The notes beneath the pieces are model-generated. The model was not told where the DNA came from. It worked only from the letters and a program-made list of their open reading frames with translations, and made no database searches. Shown one piece after another: positions 44,786-53,604 of a stretch of 64,000 nt of DNA (position 1 is the stretch's first letter; every line of letters starts with the position of its first letter). The translations under genes were made by a program, and so were the position numbers. The DNA comes from Candidatus Kuenenia stuttgartensis (GTDB lineage Bacteria; Planctomycetota; Planctomycetia; Planctomycetales; Planctomycetaceae). The stretch lies in the NCBI GenBank assembly GCA_945861465.1, contig CAMAVB010000002.1:40600-104599 (forward strand). Direction: 5' to 3'.

Positions 44786-45583
44786 TCACCATGCCGTCCA
44801 CCCTCCGTCAACGAGCAGATTCTGCCCGGTAATATAACTTCCCGCATCGCTGACTAACATCAACAGAGGGCCCTTCAGTTCGTGTGGCTCCCCCATGCGA
44901 CCGGTCGGACTCTTTAGTTTCAGTCGCTCGACCATCTGCTGTGGAGCTTTCTCCGATGGAAACGGACCGGGACTCAGGCAATTCACGCGAACATTATCCT
45001 TCGCCCAATAGACTGCCAGATGCCGCGTCATGTGAACGATGCCACCCTTGAGCGTATGATATTGCACCGGACTGGCAGCACAGATGCCATCGTAAGCATC
45101 GGGGTATGAACCGACCACGCCATACATCGACCCGATCATCACGATCGATCCCGCCGCTTTTCGGCTGACAACATGATCTCGGAGGCGGCGCGCCAGGAGA
45201 AAATAACCGGTCGCGTTCTGCAAATCCTGATTAAATGCCTCTGCTGTCACGCTGGTCAGATCGAGCGCGTGCCCCTGCTGACCGTTGTTGATCAGAATAT
45301 CCACCTGCCCGACTGCAGCGACTGCCGCGTCGAAACCCTCGTTCAGGGACGACTCGTGGAGTTGATCAAGTGCCACAGCGTAATGTACCGCGCCGCCAGG
45401 GGAGGGCAATTCATCGGCGATGCTTTGAGCACGGGTCCGATCCCGACTTCCAATCACAACGGTGGCTCCGGCCTCGGCGAGCGCCCGCGACATCGACTGG
45501 CCGAGATACCCGGACCCGCCGGTGATCAGCGCAACGCGACCTGTCAGGTCAAAAAGTATCTGGATCGTAGGTTCACTCATCAT
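44786..45583 (-). CDS. SDR-family oxidoreductase
   Basis: 265 residues, a classical short-chain dehydrogenase. The cofactor motif is TGGSGYLG, the catalytic Ser lies in VMIGSMYG and the Tyr/Lys in YHTLK. NINGQQ-like NNGQQG replaces the NNAG motif. The C-terminal YITGQNLLVDGGWTAW is typical. Its start ATG 45583 overlaps the stop of the aminotransferase gene (ATGA), so the two are translationally coupled. The ORF-track start (45637) would overlap it by more. It probably works on a keto or hydroxy intermediate in the same pathway. Confidence 0.88.
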   Translation of the reverse strand: MMSEPTIQILFDLTGRVALITGGSGYLGQSMSRALAEAGATVVIGSRDRTRAQSIADELPSPGGAVHYAVALDQLHESSLNEGFDAAVAAVGQVDILINNGQQGHALDLTSVTAEAFNQDLQNATGYFLLARRLRDHVVSRKAAGSIVMIGSMYGVVGSYPDAYDGICAASPVQYHTLKGGIVHMTRHLAVYWAKDNVRVNCLSPGPFPSEKAPQQMVERLKLKSPTGRMGEPHELKGPLLMLVSDAGSYITGQNLLVDGGWTAW

Positions 45584-46503
45584 GCCATCTGCCGCTGAGC
45601 CTGTGCAACAATGTCCACGCCGACCAACGCACTCCATGCCGCAAGTAAGCGCTGAGTGACGGGACCCACGCGCCCGTCGCCAATAGCCAAGCCGTTAAAC
45701 CGAGTCGCGGGCATGATACAGTAAGGTGTGCTGGTAAAGAAGACTTCGTCCGCCGTGTAGAAGTCATAAACCTGCAGGCGTGCTTCACGGACATCGATTC
45801 CGAGGTCGTCGGCTAGTTCCATCACCGTCTCTCGACTGATCCCCGCGAGACAGTTTTCGGTCGTTGGCGTCAGCAATTCTCCATCCACGACCGCAAACAG
45901 ATTGCCACCTTTGTTTTCTGAAACATAGCCGTCGACATCCAGAATGACACATTGAGCGTCGGGATCCACCAGCCGCGCCTCGGTATCCGCCAAAGTGTAG
46001 AAAAGCCGGCTGCGATTCTTAATTCTCGCATCCAGTGACTGTGCGGGCACAGCTCGACTCATGGAGGTCACCGCGTGGCAGCCTTCGGTGTAGTATCTGA
46101 CCCAGCCGCGCAGGTCCATATGATTGGTGAAGATCATGATCGTCGCGGCATTGGTCTGCGAGGTACTGGGCCCGGGCTTCATCAGCCCCCGTGAAATATT
46201 GTGGACGATCCAGCAGTCATCGTCGGAGTCCATCAGACTGCGATTGGCATCTAGGACCTCCAGCGTGATCCGCGTCAGCTCGGACGGTGACAAACCCGGA
46301 TCGACGCGACTGACTTTGAGCGACCGGTACAGTCGAGAGATATGCTCATCAAGGCGAAATGGTCGATGTCGAAACGTCCGAGTCGATTCAGTGAGACTGT
46401 CGCCCAGCATGACGGCGCTGTCGAAAATCGAGATTTTCGCTTCGGATTCAGGGACCATCTTCCCGGAAAGATAGACCTGTCGCTGTTGAATCGTGTTGTC
46501 CAT
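45580..46503 (-). CDS. Class IV aminotransferase (branched-chain/D-amino acid type)
   Basis: 307 residues. The PLP-binding Lys162 is in DARIKNRSRL and Glu197 in YVSENKGGNLF. Fold-type IV transaminases include branched-chain and D-amino acid aminotransferases and aminodeoxychorismate lyase; the exact substrate is unclear. It overlaps the downstream SDR by ATGA. Next upstream are repeats and then the aspartoacylase-like gene. Confidence 0.88.
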   Translation of the reverse strand: MDNTIQQRQVYLSGKMVPESEAKISIFDSAVMLGDSLTESTRTFRHRPFRLDEHISRLYRSLKVSRVDPGLSPSELTRITLEVLDANRSLMDSDDDCWIVHNISRGLMKPGPSTSQTNAATIMIFTNHMDLRGWVRYYTEGCHAVTSMSRAVPAQSLDARIKNRSRLFYTLADTEARLVDPDAQCVILDVDGYVSENKGGNLFAVVDGELLTPTTENCLAGISRETVMELADDLGIDVREARLQVYDFYTADEVFFTSTPYCIMPATRFNGLAIGDGRVGPVTQRLLAAWSALVGVDIVAQAQRQMA

Positions 46504-46623
46504 GGATTATCAAAACCTTCTGTGTGTTCACATGCAACTGAGAGTGATCTTAGAGAGACTGTCTGTCCAAGTCACCCTACTGCCTTGGGGACTGTCGTTT
46601 TAGTCTCCTGGATCGGCATTTTC

Positions 46624-46686
46624 GTTTAACGGCGAGCCGCAGGCGTAGGCGAAACTTGGCCCTGACGCCTGCGGCTTGCCATTAAG
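46624..46686. repeat. Inverted repeat TTTAACGGCGAGCCGCAGGCG, copy 1
   Basis: GTTTAACGGCGAGCCGCAGGCG at the left and CGCCTGCGGCTTGCCATTAA at the right. The same module is found at 52304-52375 with a different loop. Confidence 0.82.
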
Positions 46687-46728
46687 AGATTAAATCCTCA
46701 ATCCCCCTGGCAAGACGGTATTTGGGAA

Positions 46729-46804
46729 TAGGCCGGACCAAGCGCAGCGCCGTTCCGGCACGTGGCGGCACTGCCGGAACGGCGCTGCGCTTGGTCCGGC
46801 CTAC
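46729..46804. repeat. Palindrome TAGGCCGGACCAAGCGCAGCG, copy 2
   Basis: TAGGCCGGACCAAGCGCAGC followed by GCCGTTCCGGCA is matched by TGCCGGAACGGC then GCTGCGCTTGGTCCGGCCTA: a 32-bp stem with a short loop, the best preserved copy of this module. Confidence 0.9.
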
Positions 46805-46851
46805 AGACTCAACGCCAACTCGTCGCTTTGACAACGACTAGTGGGTTGGCA

Positions 46852-47763
46852 TCATTGTATCTCCTGTACAACGCCGACCGATTCGCCGACATGAACACGG
46901 GGAAATGTTCTCAGAACGAGCACAATGCCAGACTGCGTTGCCTTGACGACGGCCGGCGCGCTGCCGTCCAGAGGGTAGATTGTACCGAGGGGATCACCTT
47001 GACGAACAGCATCGCCGAGTTTCACGTGCGTTTCAAAGTATCCAGTGACGGGGGAAGGGTTGCAAACCTGCATGTGCCCGGCGTTCGGCTGAGAATCCTC
47101 AACAAAATGTATGAGGCGACGTGCGGGACGTTCGCGGTCGAGCATTCCCAGGACAGACATCACATTCAGACAGCCATCGACATAAGCCTCGACGCCCGCC
47201 GGATTACAAGTGGCTGAACCCAGATACTCACAGTAGATCGCTGGAATGTTCGCATCCCGCGCGACCGAGAGAGACCGGCCATCCAGTGCAGCCGACGTTC
47301 CCCAGATGACAGGCAGATTGAAGGCGTGTGCCATGCCTCGCTGTGTTGCGAGGATATCCGGATTTGTGTGCAGCATGTAGCCGGCCAATGGGTACACACT
47401 CAGTTCCGTGCCGCCGGTATGCAGATCAACGTAGTAGTCCGCGCTGCGGATTGCTTCGCTGAGTGCCCAGGCCGTCTGTTCGGTAACGCTGCCATCCGAT
47501 CGACCGGGACAGGTTCGCGCAAGGTCAAGTCCATCTTCACCGCAGCGATGGCCTCGTAAAAATGCCGATTTATTCACGACAGGGATCAGAGTGACTGTCC
47601 CTCGGAAACCCGATACAGTCCTGTCAGAATCCGAGAACAAGGTCACCAGCCGGCGTATTGCAGCGATCGGTTCAAACTCATCCCCGTGAACGCAACCAGT
47701 GATCAACAGCCGAGGTCCGGCGACCTGCGAACGGAATTCGAATTCCCGGAGCTGCAGCGTCAT
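46852..47763 (-). CDS. Succinylglutamate desuccinylase/aspartoacylase-family amidase
   Basis: 303 residues, M14-like zinc metallo-amidase. Zinc ligands His26 and Glu29 lie in CVHGDEFEP and His115 in VDLHTGG. The C-terminal part has the biotinyl/lipoyl-like beta domain usual for this family (YFETHVKLGDAVRQGDPLGTIYPLDG). It hydrolyses an N-acyl amino acid or a similar amide; the substrate is not evident. Its 5' end overlaps the upstream SDR stop by four bases (ATGA). Confidence 0.88.
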   Translation of the reverse strand: MTLQLREFEFRSQVAGPRLLITGCVHGDEFEPIAAIRRLVTLFSDSDRTVSGFRGTVTLIPVVNKSAFLRGHRCGEDGLDLARTCPGRSDGSVTEQTAWALSEAIRSADYYVDLHTGGTELSVYPLAGYMLHTNPDILATQRGMAHAFNLPVIWGTSAALDGRSLSVARDANIPAIYCEYLGSATCNPAGVEAYVDGCLNVMSVLGMLDRERPARRLIHFVEDSQPNAGHMQVCNPSPVTGYFETHVKLGDAVRQGDPLGTIYPLDGSAPAVVKATQSGIVLVLRTFPRVHVGESVGVVQEIQ

Positions 47764-48560
47764 CGTCCGGATTCCGTCAGCGGAATGATTGACTCAGCGC
47801 GGCAGTCTTTGAAGCGGAAGCAACCGTCCACAGGCAAGATAGTCCCTGTGATGTAGTCCGCCTCGTCGGACACGAGGAATGCTGCGGCGTTGCCGATATC
47901 TTCCGGCAATCCCAGCCGTCCCCAGGGCAGACGCTGGCCTTCGTTGGCGATCGTTTCGTCTGAGAACGCGATGTGTTCCCCCGGCGTGTCGATCCAGCCG
48001 GGTTCTATCGCATTGACGTTGATGCGGTATGGTGCCAATTCGACGGCGATCGATCTCGTCAGGTGATTCAGCCCCGCTTTGGCAGCTCCATAGGCAGCAC
48101 ACAGACTGATGGGCATCTCGGCCTGTACGCTTGAGACAAAGACGATCTTGCCTCCACCGCCGCGCGCAACCATATGGCGCCCCACCAGTTGGCTCATGTG
48201 GAATCCGCTGGTCAGTGTTCCGTTGAGGGTCCGTTCGAATTCTTCGGGCGGGTAATCAAGAAACGCACAACGGCGACTGTACGCAGGGTTGCTCACGAGG
48301 ATGTCGATTCGCTCAAAGGCTGCAAGTGCCGCAGTCAGCAGTCGTTCACAGCCGGATCGGGAAAAGACGTCGGCTTCGATGGCGTGGCAGGTGCGTCCCA
48401 GTAATCGGATCTCGACGGCCGTCGCCTCAAGGTCCGGACTGCCGGGACGATCATTGATGACGATGTCCGCTCCGCGCCGCGCAAGTTGCATGGCGCAGCC
48501 TTTGCCGATTCCCCGACCAGCACCGGTGACGAGGGCGACTTTGCCGATCAGGTTCATCAA
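47760..48560 (-). CDS. SDR-family oxidoreductase (second copy)
   Basis: 266 residues. TGAGRGIG is the cofactor motif, SSVQ holds the catalytic Ser and YGAAK the Tyr/Lys pair. It has the C-terminal ADYITGTILPVDGCFRF block. It differs from the SDR at 44786 and is not a recent duplicate. The downstream gene overlaps by ATGA. ATG 48557 (second Met) is an equal alternative start. Confidence 0.88.
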   Translation of the reverse strand: MMNLIGKVALVTGAGRGIGKGCAMQLARRGADIVINDRPGSPDLEATAVEIRLLGRTCHAIEADVFSRSGCERLLTAALAAFERIDILVSNPAYSRRCAFLDYPPEEFERTLNGTLTSGFHMSQLVGRHMVARGGGGKIVFVSSVQAEMPISLCAAYGAAKAGLNHLTRSIAVELAPYRINVNAIEPGWIDTPGEHIAFSDETIANEGQRLPWGRLGLPEDIGNAAAFLVSDEADYITGTILPVDGCFRFKDCRAESIIPLTESGR

Positions 48561-48581
48561 GAAGCTTCCTGTGTACTGGTC

Positions 48582-48683
48582 TTAGGATCGGCCCGGAAAT
48601 AACTGTTGTCTTCCGGACGTGGGGCACGTTTTTAACGTGCCCGGCACGATGGAATCGTGCCCCACTTATTTGTGTCTCAGTCC
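48582..48683. repeat. Repeat family A, copy 6
   Basis: CTTAGGATCGGCCCGGAAATA...GGCACGATGGAATCGTGCC...ATTTGTGTCTCAGTCC. It is reversed relative to copies 3-5. Its right end supplies the last codons and TGA of the aldolase gene. Confidence 0.9.
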
Positions 48684-49435
48684 ACAAAAGCTGCGGCGCA
48701 GTCCTTGAGCATATTCATCACGGCACCGAATTCTCCTCCGTGATTGAGTAACTGGCCTCCCTGTTTCTGACGTTGTTTCAGAATCTCCGGAGTCCCCGTT
48801 GGCGCGCCCCACGCTTTGCCGTGCCGCTTGCAAGCGTTCGCCACGCGATCATAAGCTGACTCCAGCGTGCCCTCGCTGGGATCGAGTTTCATTCTCAGGC
48901 CAAGGTCACCCGGCCCGATGAATAAACCATCGACTCCCGGGACGGCGGCAATCTCGTCCACGTTCTGCACGGCTTGCAGTGTCTCGATCTGTACGACAAG
49001 GAAGGTCTCTTCATTGGCGTGTTTCACAAATGAATCGGAGTCACCAACATAGAAATCTGCGTCGAGTCCCGCTCCATCAAGGCCACGGTCACCAATCGGA
49101 GGAAACTTCACCGCATCGACCAGCATCCGGGCTTTCTCCGCCGTGTTGACATGAGGAATCATCAGCCCGGCCGCGCCGTCTTCGAGATAACGGTACAGTC
49201 GGGTTTTCTCCAGCGTGGCCGGTCTGACCATGATGTCGATGTCATGCAGGTGCGAATAGGCCAGCAGCGCCTGCACGTCACGATCCGAGAAATTCCTGTG
49301 TTCAAGGTCAAGCCAGATACAGTCGAAGCCGAAATGAGCCGCCTGCTTGACGAAGAACGGCATGTAGTGACCAAGGCAACACATTCGCACAGTCTGGTTG
49401 CTCCGAATCCGGGAGAGTGTTTTACTTTTTCTCAT
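48677..49435 (-). CDS. HpcH/HpaI-family aldolase
   Basis: 252 residues, a class II pyruvate-type aldolase of the HpcH/HpaI group. Conserved blocks are FDCIWLDLEHRNFS, IMVRPATLE, the metal-binding VVQIETLQAVQNVDEIAAV and GLFIGPGDLGL, and AWGAPTG. Known members cleave 4-hydroxy-2-oxo acids to pyruvate and an aldehyde or act on related C-C bonds. The C-terminal Val-Asp and the stop come from repeat A copy 6, so the end may have been remodelled by the insertion. Confidence 0.9.
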   Translation of the reverse strand: MRKSKTLSRIRSNQTVRMCCLGHYMPFFVKQAAHFGFDCIWLDLEHRNFSDRDVQALLAYSHLHDIDIMVRPATLEKTRLYRYLEDGAAGLMIPHVNTAEKARMLVDAVKFPPIGDRGLDGAGLDADFYVGDSDSFVKHANEETFLVVQIETLQAVQNVDEIAAVPGVDGLFIGPGDLGLRMKLDPSEGTLESAYDRVANACKRHGKAWGAPTGTPEILKQRQKQGGQLLNHGGEFGAVMNMLKDCAAAFVD

Positions 49436-49542
49436 AACGTCATATGGTCCTGTAGATTTGGGATGTCAATGCTTGATTTTCGAGTAGGCCGGATGAGGGG
49501 GTTGTCCTGCCTGACATCGTGCGAAAAAAGCCCCCTCACCCT

Positions 49543-49621
49543 GCCCTCTCCCCCAATTCGTTTGCGGCGACGCTGCGTCATCATAAAGTGTCCAAACAGG
49601 CAAACGAATTGGGGGAGAGGG
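49543..49621. repeat. Long inverted repeat CCCTCTCCCCCAATTCGTTTG
   Basis: CCCTCTCCCCCAATTCGTTTG at the left pairs with CAAACGAATTGGGGGAGAGG at the right (20 bp). It lies between the quinoprotein and aldolase genes; the CCCTCTCCCCC part also appears in repeat A copy 1. Confidence 0.8.
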
Positions 49622-49708
49622 GACACGTTTTGTTCGTTCCAGATGGAACAAATCCTGGCCAGAGATGTCCATGCAGAATGCGTCTGTTTGGCGCAGCCCA
49701 GTCCCACT

Positions 49709-51175
49709 CTACTGTATTCTCAGCAGCGATTTTCTCGTTCGTACAAATAAAGCACCGTCAGCGATCGCGGGTGTGCCGAGGATTGAGTCACCCATGTCAT
49801 TGACCGCCAGCACTTCGAGCTCCGGCGCGTTCTTCAACACAACAATCTTTCCGTTTTCACTGGCAATATAGATTTTATTATCGCCTGACACCGGAGATGC
49901 AAAGTAGTCGCCTGCATTTTCGATGCGGACGGGGCCGAAAAGTGGCTTGCCTTCCCCGACTTCAAAGCAAGTGGCAATCCCGCCCGCTTTGATCAACAGC
50001 ATTCGGTCGTTCACGACAAGGGGTGAGACAATGTGGTCCGTGTGTTTGGTGGAATGCTTCCAGAGGACATGCGTCTGAGTCACATCGCCTCGGCCTCCCC
50101 CTTTGACCGCGAGCACAAATTCATCTTCGGCGATCACCGCATCAAATGCCGCGCCGGCCGCGTTGCCGGGAGGCAGGAAGGCGATATCCAGTTCGCGGCC
50201 TTCGAGGACACCATCCTTGTTCAGATCGCCTCGCTCAAACGTTTTCTTGTAGAACGCTTCCGGCACGGGACGCTTGCCGAAGAACTTCTGCACCTCATCC
50301 TTCGAGACTTTGTGGTCGCTGTTCCCTGTTTCTGCCTGATCGATGGACGCCAGCCATTGACTGGCGATCCCTTTGCTCTGCAGGGAGACGTACACGATTC
50401 CGTCGCGACTGACGGGCGTCGTCTTGATGTTGCGCAGCAGCGTCTTAGCCTGCCACAGCCGCTTGCCGGTGGACGGTTCGTATCCGATCAGCATCCCGGT
50501 ACCGGCAACAACAATCTCGTCACCGCTGGCTGTTTCGCAGATCACCGGGTGCGAATAGTTGACCGCCATGTCATTGCGATCATCCTGCCACCGAATCTCC
50601 CCGGTGTGTTTATCGAACGCATACAACGCCGGATGCAGGTCGTCGTCCTGACAGAACAGGACCAGATCCTTGTAGAGCACAGGCGACATTCCCGCGCCCC
50701 ATTTGAACACGAAATACGGAACCGGCAGTTCTTTTCGCCAGACATCCGCACCGGTCTTCGCATCAAGCCCCACCATGCCGAGCGTAGAGAAGTAGAAGTA
50801 GACACGTTCCGAGTCGGCAGCAGGTGTCGTCCCGGCATGGCTGTTCGTCAGATGAATTTCGTCAACGTCGCCTATCGGCCATGACCGCATCCAGAGTTGT
50901 TGGCCCGATGCCGCGTCGAACGCGAACAGGCCAACCGTCTTGTCATCAATCATGGCTGACGTAAAAACTCGCCCTGCGGCAACCACCGGACAACCGATCC
51001 CGTCGCCGAGCTTCACAGACCATTTCACATGCTCAGTAGCCGAAAAGTGAACCGGAAGCGGAGAATCTGTTTCGGAAACTCCCGAACAATTGGGACCGCG
51101 AAACTGTGGCCAATCCTCAGCCGACACAGGGGCAATTACCGTAATTACTGAAGCAATGAACGCCATTCGTGTCAT
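49709..51175 (-). CDS. Secreted PQQ-like beta-propeller protein with one EF-hand
   Basis: 488 residues from ATG 51175, with GGAG about seven bases upstream. Signal peptide (MAFIASVITVIAPVSA), then EDWPQFRGPNCSGVS, the opening that is typical of planctomycete quinoprotein-like PQQ-repeat proteins. Propeller repeats follow (GRVFTSAMIDDKTVGLFAFDAASGQQLW, LYAFDKHTGEIRW, GKRLWQAK). An EF-hand calcium loop, DLNKDGVLEGRE, lies near residue 330. The function is unknown; it may bind calcium or sugars in the periplasm. It is the third gene of the minus-strand run from 52172. Confidence 0.85.
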   Translation of the reverse strand: MTRMAFIASVITVIAPVSAEDWPQFRGPNCSGVSETDSPLPVHFSATEHVKWSVKLGDGIGCPVVAAGRVFTSAMIDDKTVGLFAFDAASGQQLWMRSWPIGDVDEIHLTNSHAGTTPAADSERVYFYFSTLGMVGLDAKTGADVWRKELPVPYFVFKWGAGMSPVLYKDLVLFCQDDDLHPALYAFDKHTGEIRWQDDRNDMAVNYSHPVICETASGDEIVVAGTGMLIGYEPSTGKRLWQAKTLLRNIKTTPVSRDGIVYVSLQSKGIASQWLASIDQAETGNSDHKVSKDEVQKFFGKRPVPEAFYKKTFERGDLNKDGVLEGRELDIAFLPPGNAAGAAFDAVIAEDEFVLAVKGGGRGDVTQTHVLWKHSTKHTDHIVSPLVVNDRMLLIKAGGIATCFEVGEGKPLFGPVRIENAGDYFASPVSGDNKIYIASENGKIVVLKNAPELEVLAVNDMGDSILGTPAIADGALFVRTRKSLLRIQ

Positions 51176-51272
51176 CAATTTGCTCCGCTGAAAAGGAGTC
51201 GGAAAACGGGCCGCTTCCATTGTGACAACTTCAGGACGTTGTGTGAAGCGGACCGAAACCCGCCAAGGATAG

Positions 51273-52172
51273 TCATCGGACGAACCAATGAACGGCATTC
51301 TGAGTGACGTGGTCGGAGAATTTCAGCGAATACGGATCGCAGCGGCGATACACGACATGTCCATCGCTGCGAGCCATCAACCAGCCGAAGTCCCAGCTGC
51401 CGGTCGCGTATTGCATTGGTACGCCGGGGCGAACTCGAACCAACGGGTGCGAACCCGTGATGAAGAGTTTCTGTTCGGTATAGTAATAAGCCGAACCACC
51501 CTGGACGAAGACCTCGTGTTGCAGCGTGGTCGCCGCATGGGACGCAAGATCCGCGCAGAGGTTGTCGATCCCCAGTTTGATCGCACATCCCGAGGAAAAC
51601 GCATCCACCAGCTCTGCGAGGGATCCTGACAGCACTTCTCCCGTCGCTGAGTGATGCAACACCTCACGCCAGCAATCGTGGACGCAGAATCGAAAGACGT
51701 CAAAGTCGTAGACAAAGTTGTGCGACGGTGCATTGGTACCGTGATCCCAACCGTCGGACGCATGGTACTTCGGCATGTCGTCCTGACACACGGTCAAGGA
51801 TGGACCGGGTGAATCAACGGGCGATTCCCCGTCGAGGTACGGCCTCGCAATGGCCTGCGATCCATCCTGGTTGTACAGAAAAAACGACATCGACGATCGA
51901 GGGCCAAACCCAATGGGCAGCTCAATGGGCTGCCGGAGACTCATCACGCCGGCGGACCATGTCTTGTCAATTCGATAGGTCACGCCGAATTCCGCGACCT
52001 CGCGAATCCGTTCAGAGCAGGGCGATCGGACGTCAATGTGTTCATTATGCAGGAACTCAGTGTAAATCCGCAGGTCTGCCGCACGACCGATTGCATCTGC
52101 AAGTTCGTTAGTGCTGCCGGAAGTCACATTTCTTCCGGAATCCAGTTCAAGAGCACATCGCCAGGCGGTCAT
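51273..52172 (-). CDS. Unrecognised protein of 299 residues
   Basis: No signal peptide or membrane segment. The sequence is rich in aromatic and polar residues (SFFLYNQDGSQAIARPYLD, YHASDGWDHGTNAPSHNFVYDFDVFRF) with several Cys and His. I could not match it to a known family. It begins the minus-strand run and diverges from the Gfo/Idh/MocA gene across a 271-bp gap with a palindrome. Such a conserved position next to sugar- or amino acid-type enzymes suggests a pathway role, but I cannot say which. Confidence 0.75.
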   Translation of the reverse strand: MTAWRCALELDSGRNVTSGSTNELADAIGRAADLRIYTEFLHNEHIDVRSPCSERIREVAEFGVTYRIDKTWSAGVMSLRQPIELPIGFGPRSSMSFFLYNQDGSQAIARPYLDGESPVDSPGPSLTVCQDDMPKYHASDGWDHGTNAPSHNFVYDFDVFRFCVHDCWREVLHHSATGEVLSGSLAELVDAFSSGCAIKLGIDNLCADLASHAATTLQHEVFVQGGSAYYYTEQKLFITGSHPLVRVRPGVPMQYATGSWDFGWLMARSDGHVVYRRCDPYSLKFSDHVTQNAVHWFVR

Positions 52173-52303
52173 GTTTGGTCCTCGGGTGCCGTCAATTCAG
52201 GGTCATGCTACATTCCGACGGCAAATATCGCTATCGTGCGTCGTCCGGTGTCCAAGTGTGCCATCGCAACAGGTGGTCTTAAGCACCAATGCAGAAGTTT
52301 TTT

Positions 52304-52375
52304 AGTTTAACGGCGAGCCGTAGGCGTAGGCGGAAGCACGCTGGATTCGCCTACACCTACGGCTCGCCGTTAGAC
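52304..52375. repeat. Inverted repeat TTTAACGGCGAGCCGTAGGCG, copy 2
   Basis: GTTTAACGGCGAGCCGTAGG is matched by CCTACGGCTCGCCGTTAGAC in the divergent gap between the two operons. The module matches 46624-46686. Confidence 0.85.
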
Positions 52376-52443
52376 GATTTGTGCCAACTTACTTATGCAC
52401 CAGTGCTTAGATGCTGGAGTCCAGGGATTTTCAGGGAGTCTCT

Positions 52444-53481
52444 ATGCAAACAATCGGTGTCGGAATCATTGGCAGCGGTTTTATGGGGCTGACCTACAGT
52501 GAGGTCGTGGCGAGGCATGCACAAGGCTGCCGCTTGATCGCCATCACCGGCGGTCGGCGAGCCGAACAGTTGGCCGCGGACTATAGCGTGCCGGCAGACT
52601 CGTCCGTCGATGCATTGCTCGCGCGGGACGATGTTCATGCCGTCGTGCTGGCAACTCCGGATCTGGACCGTCTGGACCTGACCAGAAAAGCGGCTGCCGC
52701 CGGAAAGCACGTCCTTGCCGAAAAGCCCATGGCTCCGACTGTTGCCGAATGCGATCAGATGATTTCTGCGTGTGCCGCAGCGAACGTCAATCTGGCCGTG
52801 GTGAAGACTGAACGATTTCGAAAGATCACGCGGAAGGCGAAGGAGTTGATTGACGACGGAACACTCGGGCCGCTGCAGATGCTCCGCACGGTCTCCGCGT
52901 TTCCATTGCCGATGTCCAGGCAACTGTTTGAAGAGCGATCATGGATGGCAGATCCCCGAGGCGGTGGCCTTTTCATGGGAATGGCGTCGCACAACACCGA
53001 CTTTCTCCGCTGGCTGACCGGCCGCAATGCCGTGAAAGTCTTTGCACAGGCGACGACCTACAGCGACATCCCCGGCCCACCGCTTTCCGTCATGGCACAA
53101 ATCGTGTTCGAGGACAACATCATGGCACAGATGTGGATCACGGGAGAACTTCCGAATCCGAGTTTGCCCAGCAGTGAGGTTCGATTTCAGGTCTTCGGTC
53201 GCGATGCGATGATTGATCTCGAGAATTTTGAGTACCTTGACGTCGGCAAAGGCGACAAGTGGGAACGCATCTATACGCCGGAACGATTCGACTACCTCAA
53301 GGAACCGAAATCGCCGATTCGCCTGTATCCGCATATTGGTGTCATTCAGGAATTCATTGACAGCATTCGAGAGCAGCGACCGCCGTGCGTCGGCGGTGCA
53401 GAAGGCCGCGCCGCTGTTGAGATCTGCGAAGCCTGCCTGATTTCGGCGAAGTCCGGTGAGGCCGTCACGTTACCCCTATGA
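52444..53481 (+). CDS. Gfo/Idh/MocA-family oxidoreductase
   Basis: 345 residues from ATG 52444 with AGGGAG upstream. Rossmann motif GIIGSGFMG, family motif AEKPMAPTVAECD, and a C-terminal domain with VGGAEGRAAVEICEACLIS. No signal peptide, unlike the one at 35205. It probably oxidises or reduces a sugar-like or inositol-like substrate with NAD(P). It heads a plus-strand set with the MFS and PLP genes. The gap to the MFS gene holds a palindrome. Confidence 0.88.
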   Translation: MQTIGVGIIGSGFMGLTYSEVVARHAQGCRLIAITGGRRAEQLAADYSVPADSSVDALLARDDVHAVVLATPDLDRLDLTRKAAAAGKHVLAEKPMAPTVAECDQMISACAAANVNLAVVKTERFRKITRKAKELIDDGTLGPLQMLRTVSAFPLPMSRQLFEERSWMADPRGGGLFMGMASHNTDFLRWLTGRNAVKVFAQATTYSDIPGPPLSVMAQIVFEDNIMAQMWITGELPNPSLPSSEVRFQVFGRDAMIDLENFEYLDVGKGDKWERIYTPERFDYLKEPKSPIRLYPHIGVIQEFIDSIREQRPPCVGGAEGRAAVEICEACLISAKSGEAVTLPL

Positions 53482-53511
53482 AGCGACTGGAAGTTGTTAT
53501 CTTCCCCGTTC

Positions 53512-53569
53512 CGTAGCTGAATTCGTAAGAATTCAGAACATCCCTGAATTCTTGCGAATTCAGCTACGA
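53512..53569. repeat. Near-perfect palindrome CGTAGCTGAATTCGTAAGAATTCAG
   Basis: CGTAGCTGAATTCGTAAGAATTCAG and CTGAATTCTTGCGAATTCAGCTACG pair over 25 bp with one mismatch and a 7-base loop, in the gap between the oxidoreductase and transporter genes. Confidence 0.88.
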
Positions 53570-53604
53570 TCAGTTTTAAACCGCCTTTCGCCAACGAAGA
53601 CTTG

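Larger units (their letters stand above)
46504..46851. other. Intergenic region with two palindromes
   Basis: 348 bp, mostly the repeats at 46624-46686 and 46729-46804. No gene is seen. Confidence 0.65.
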
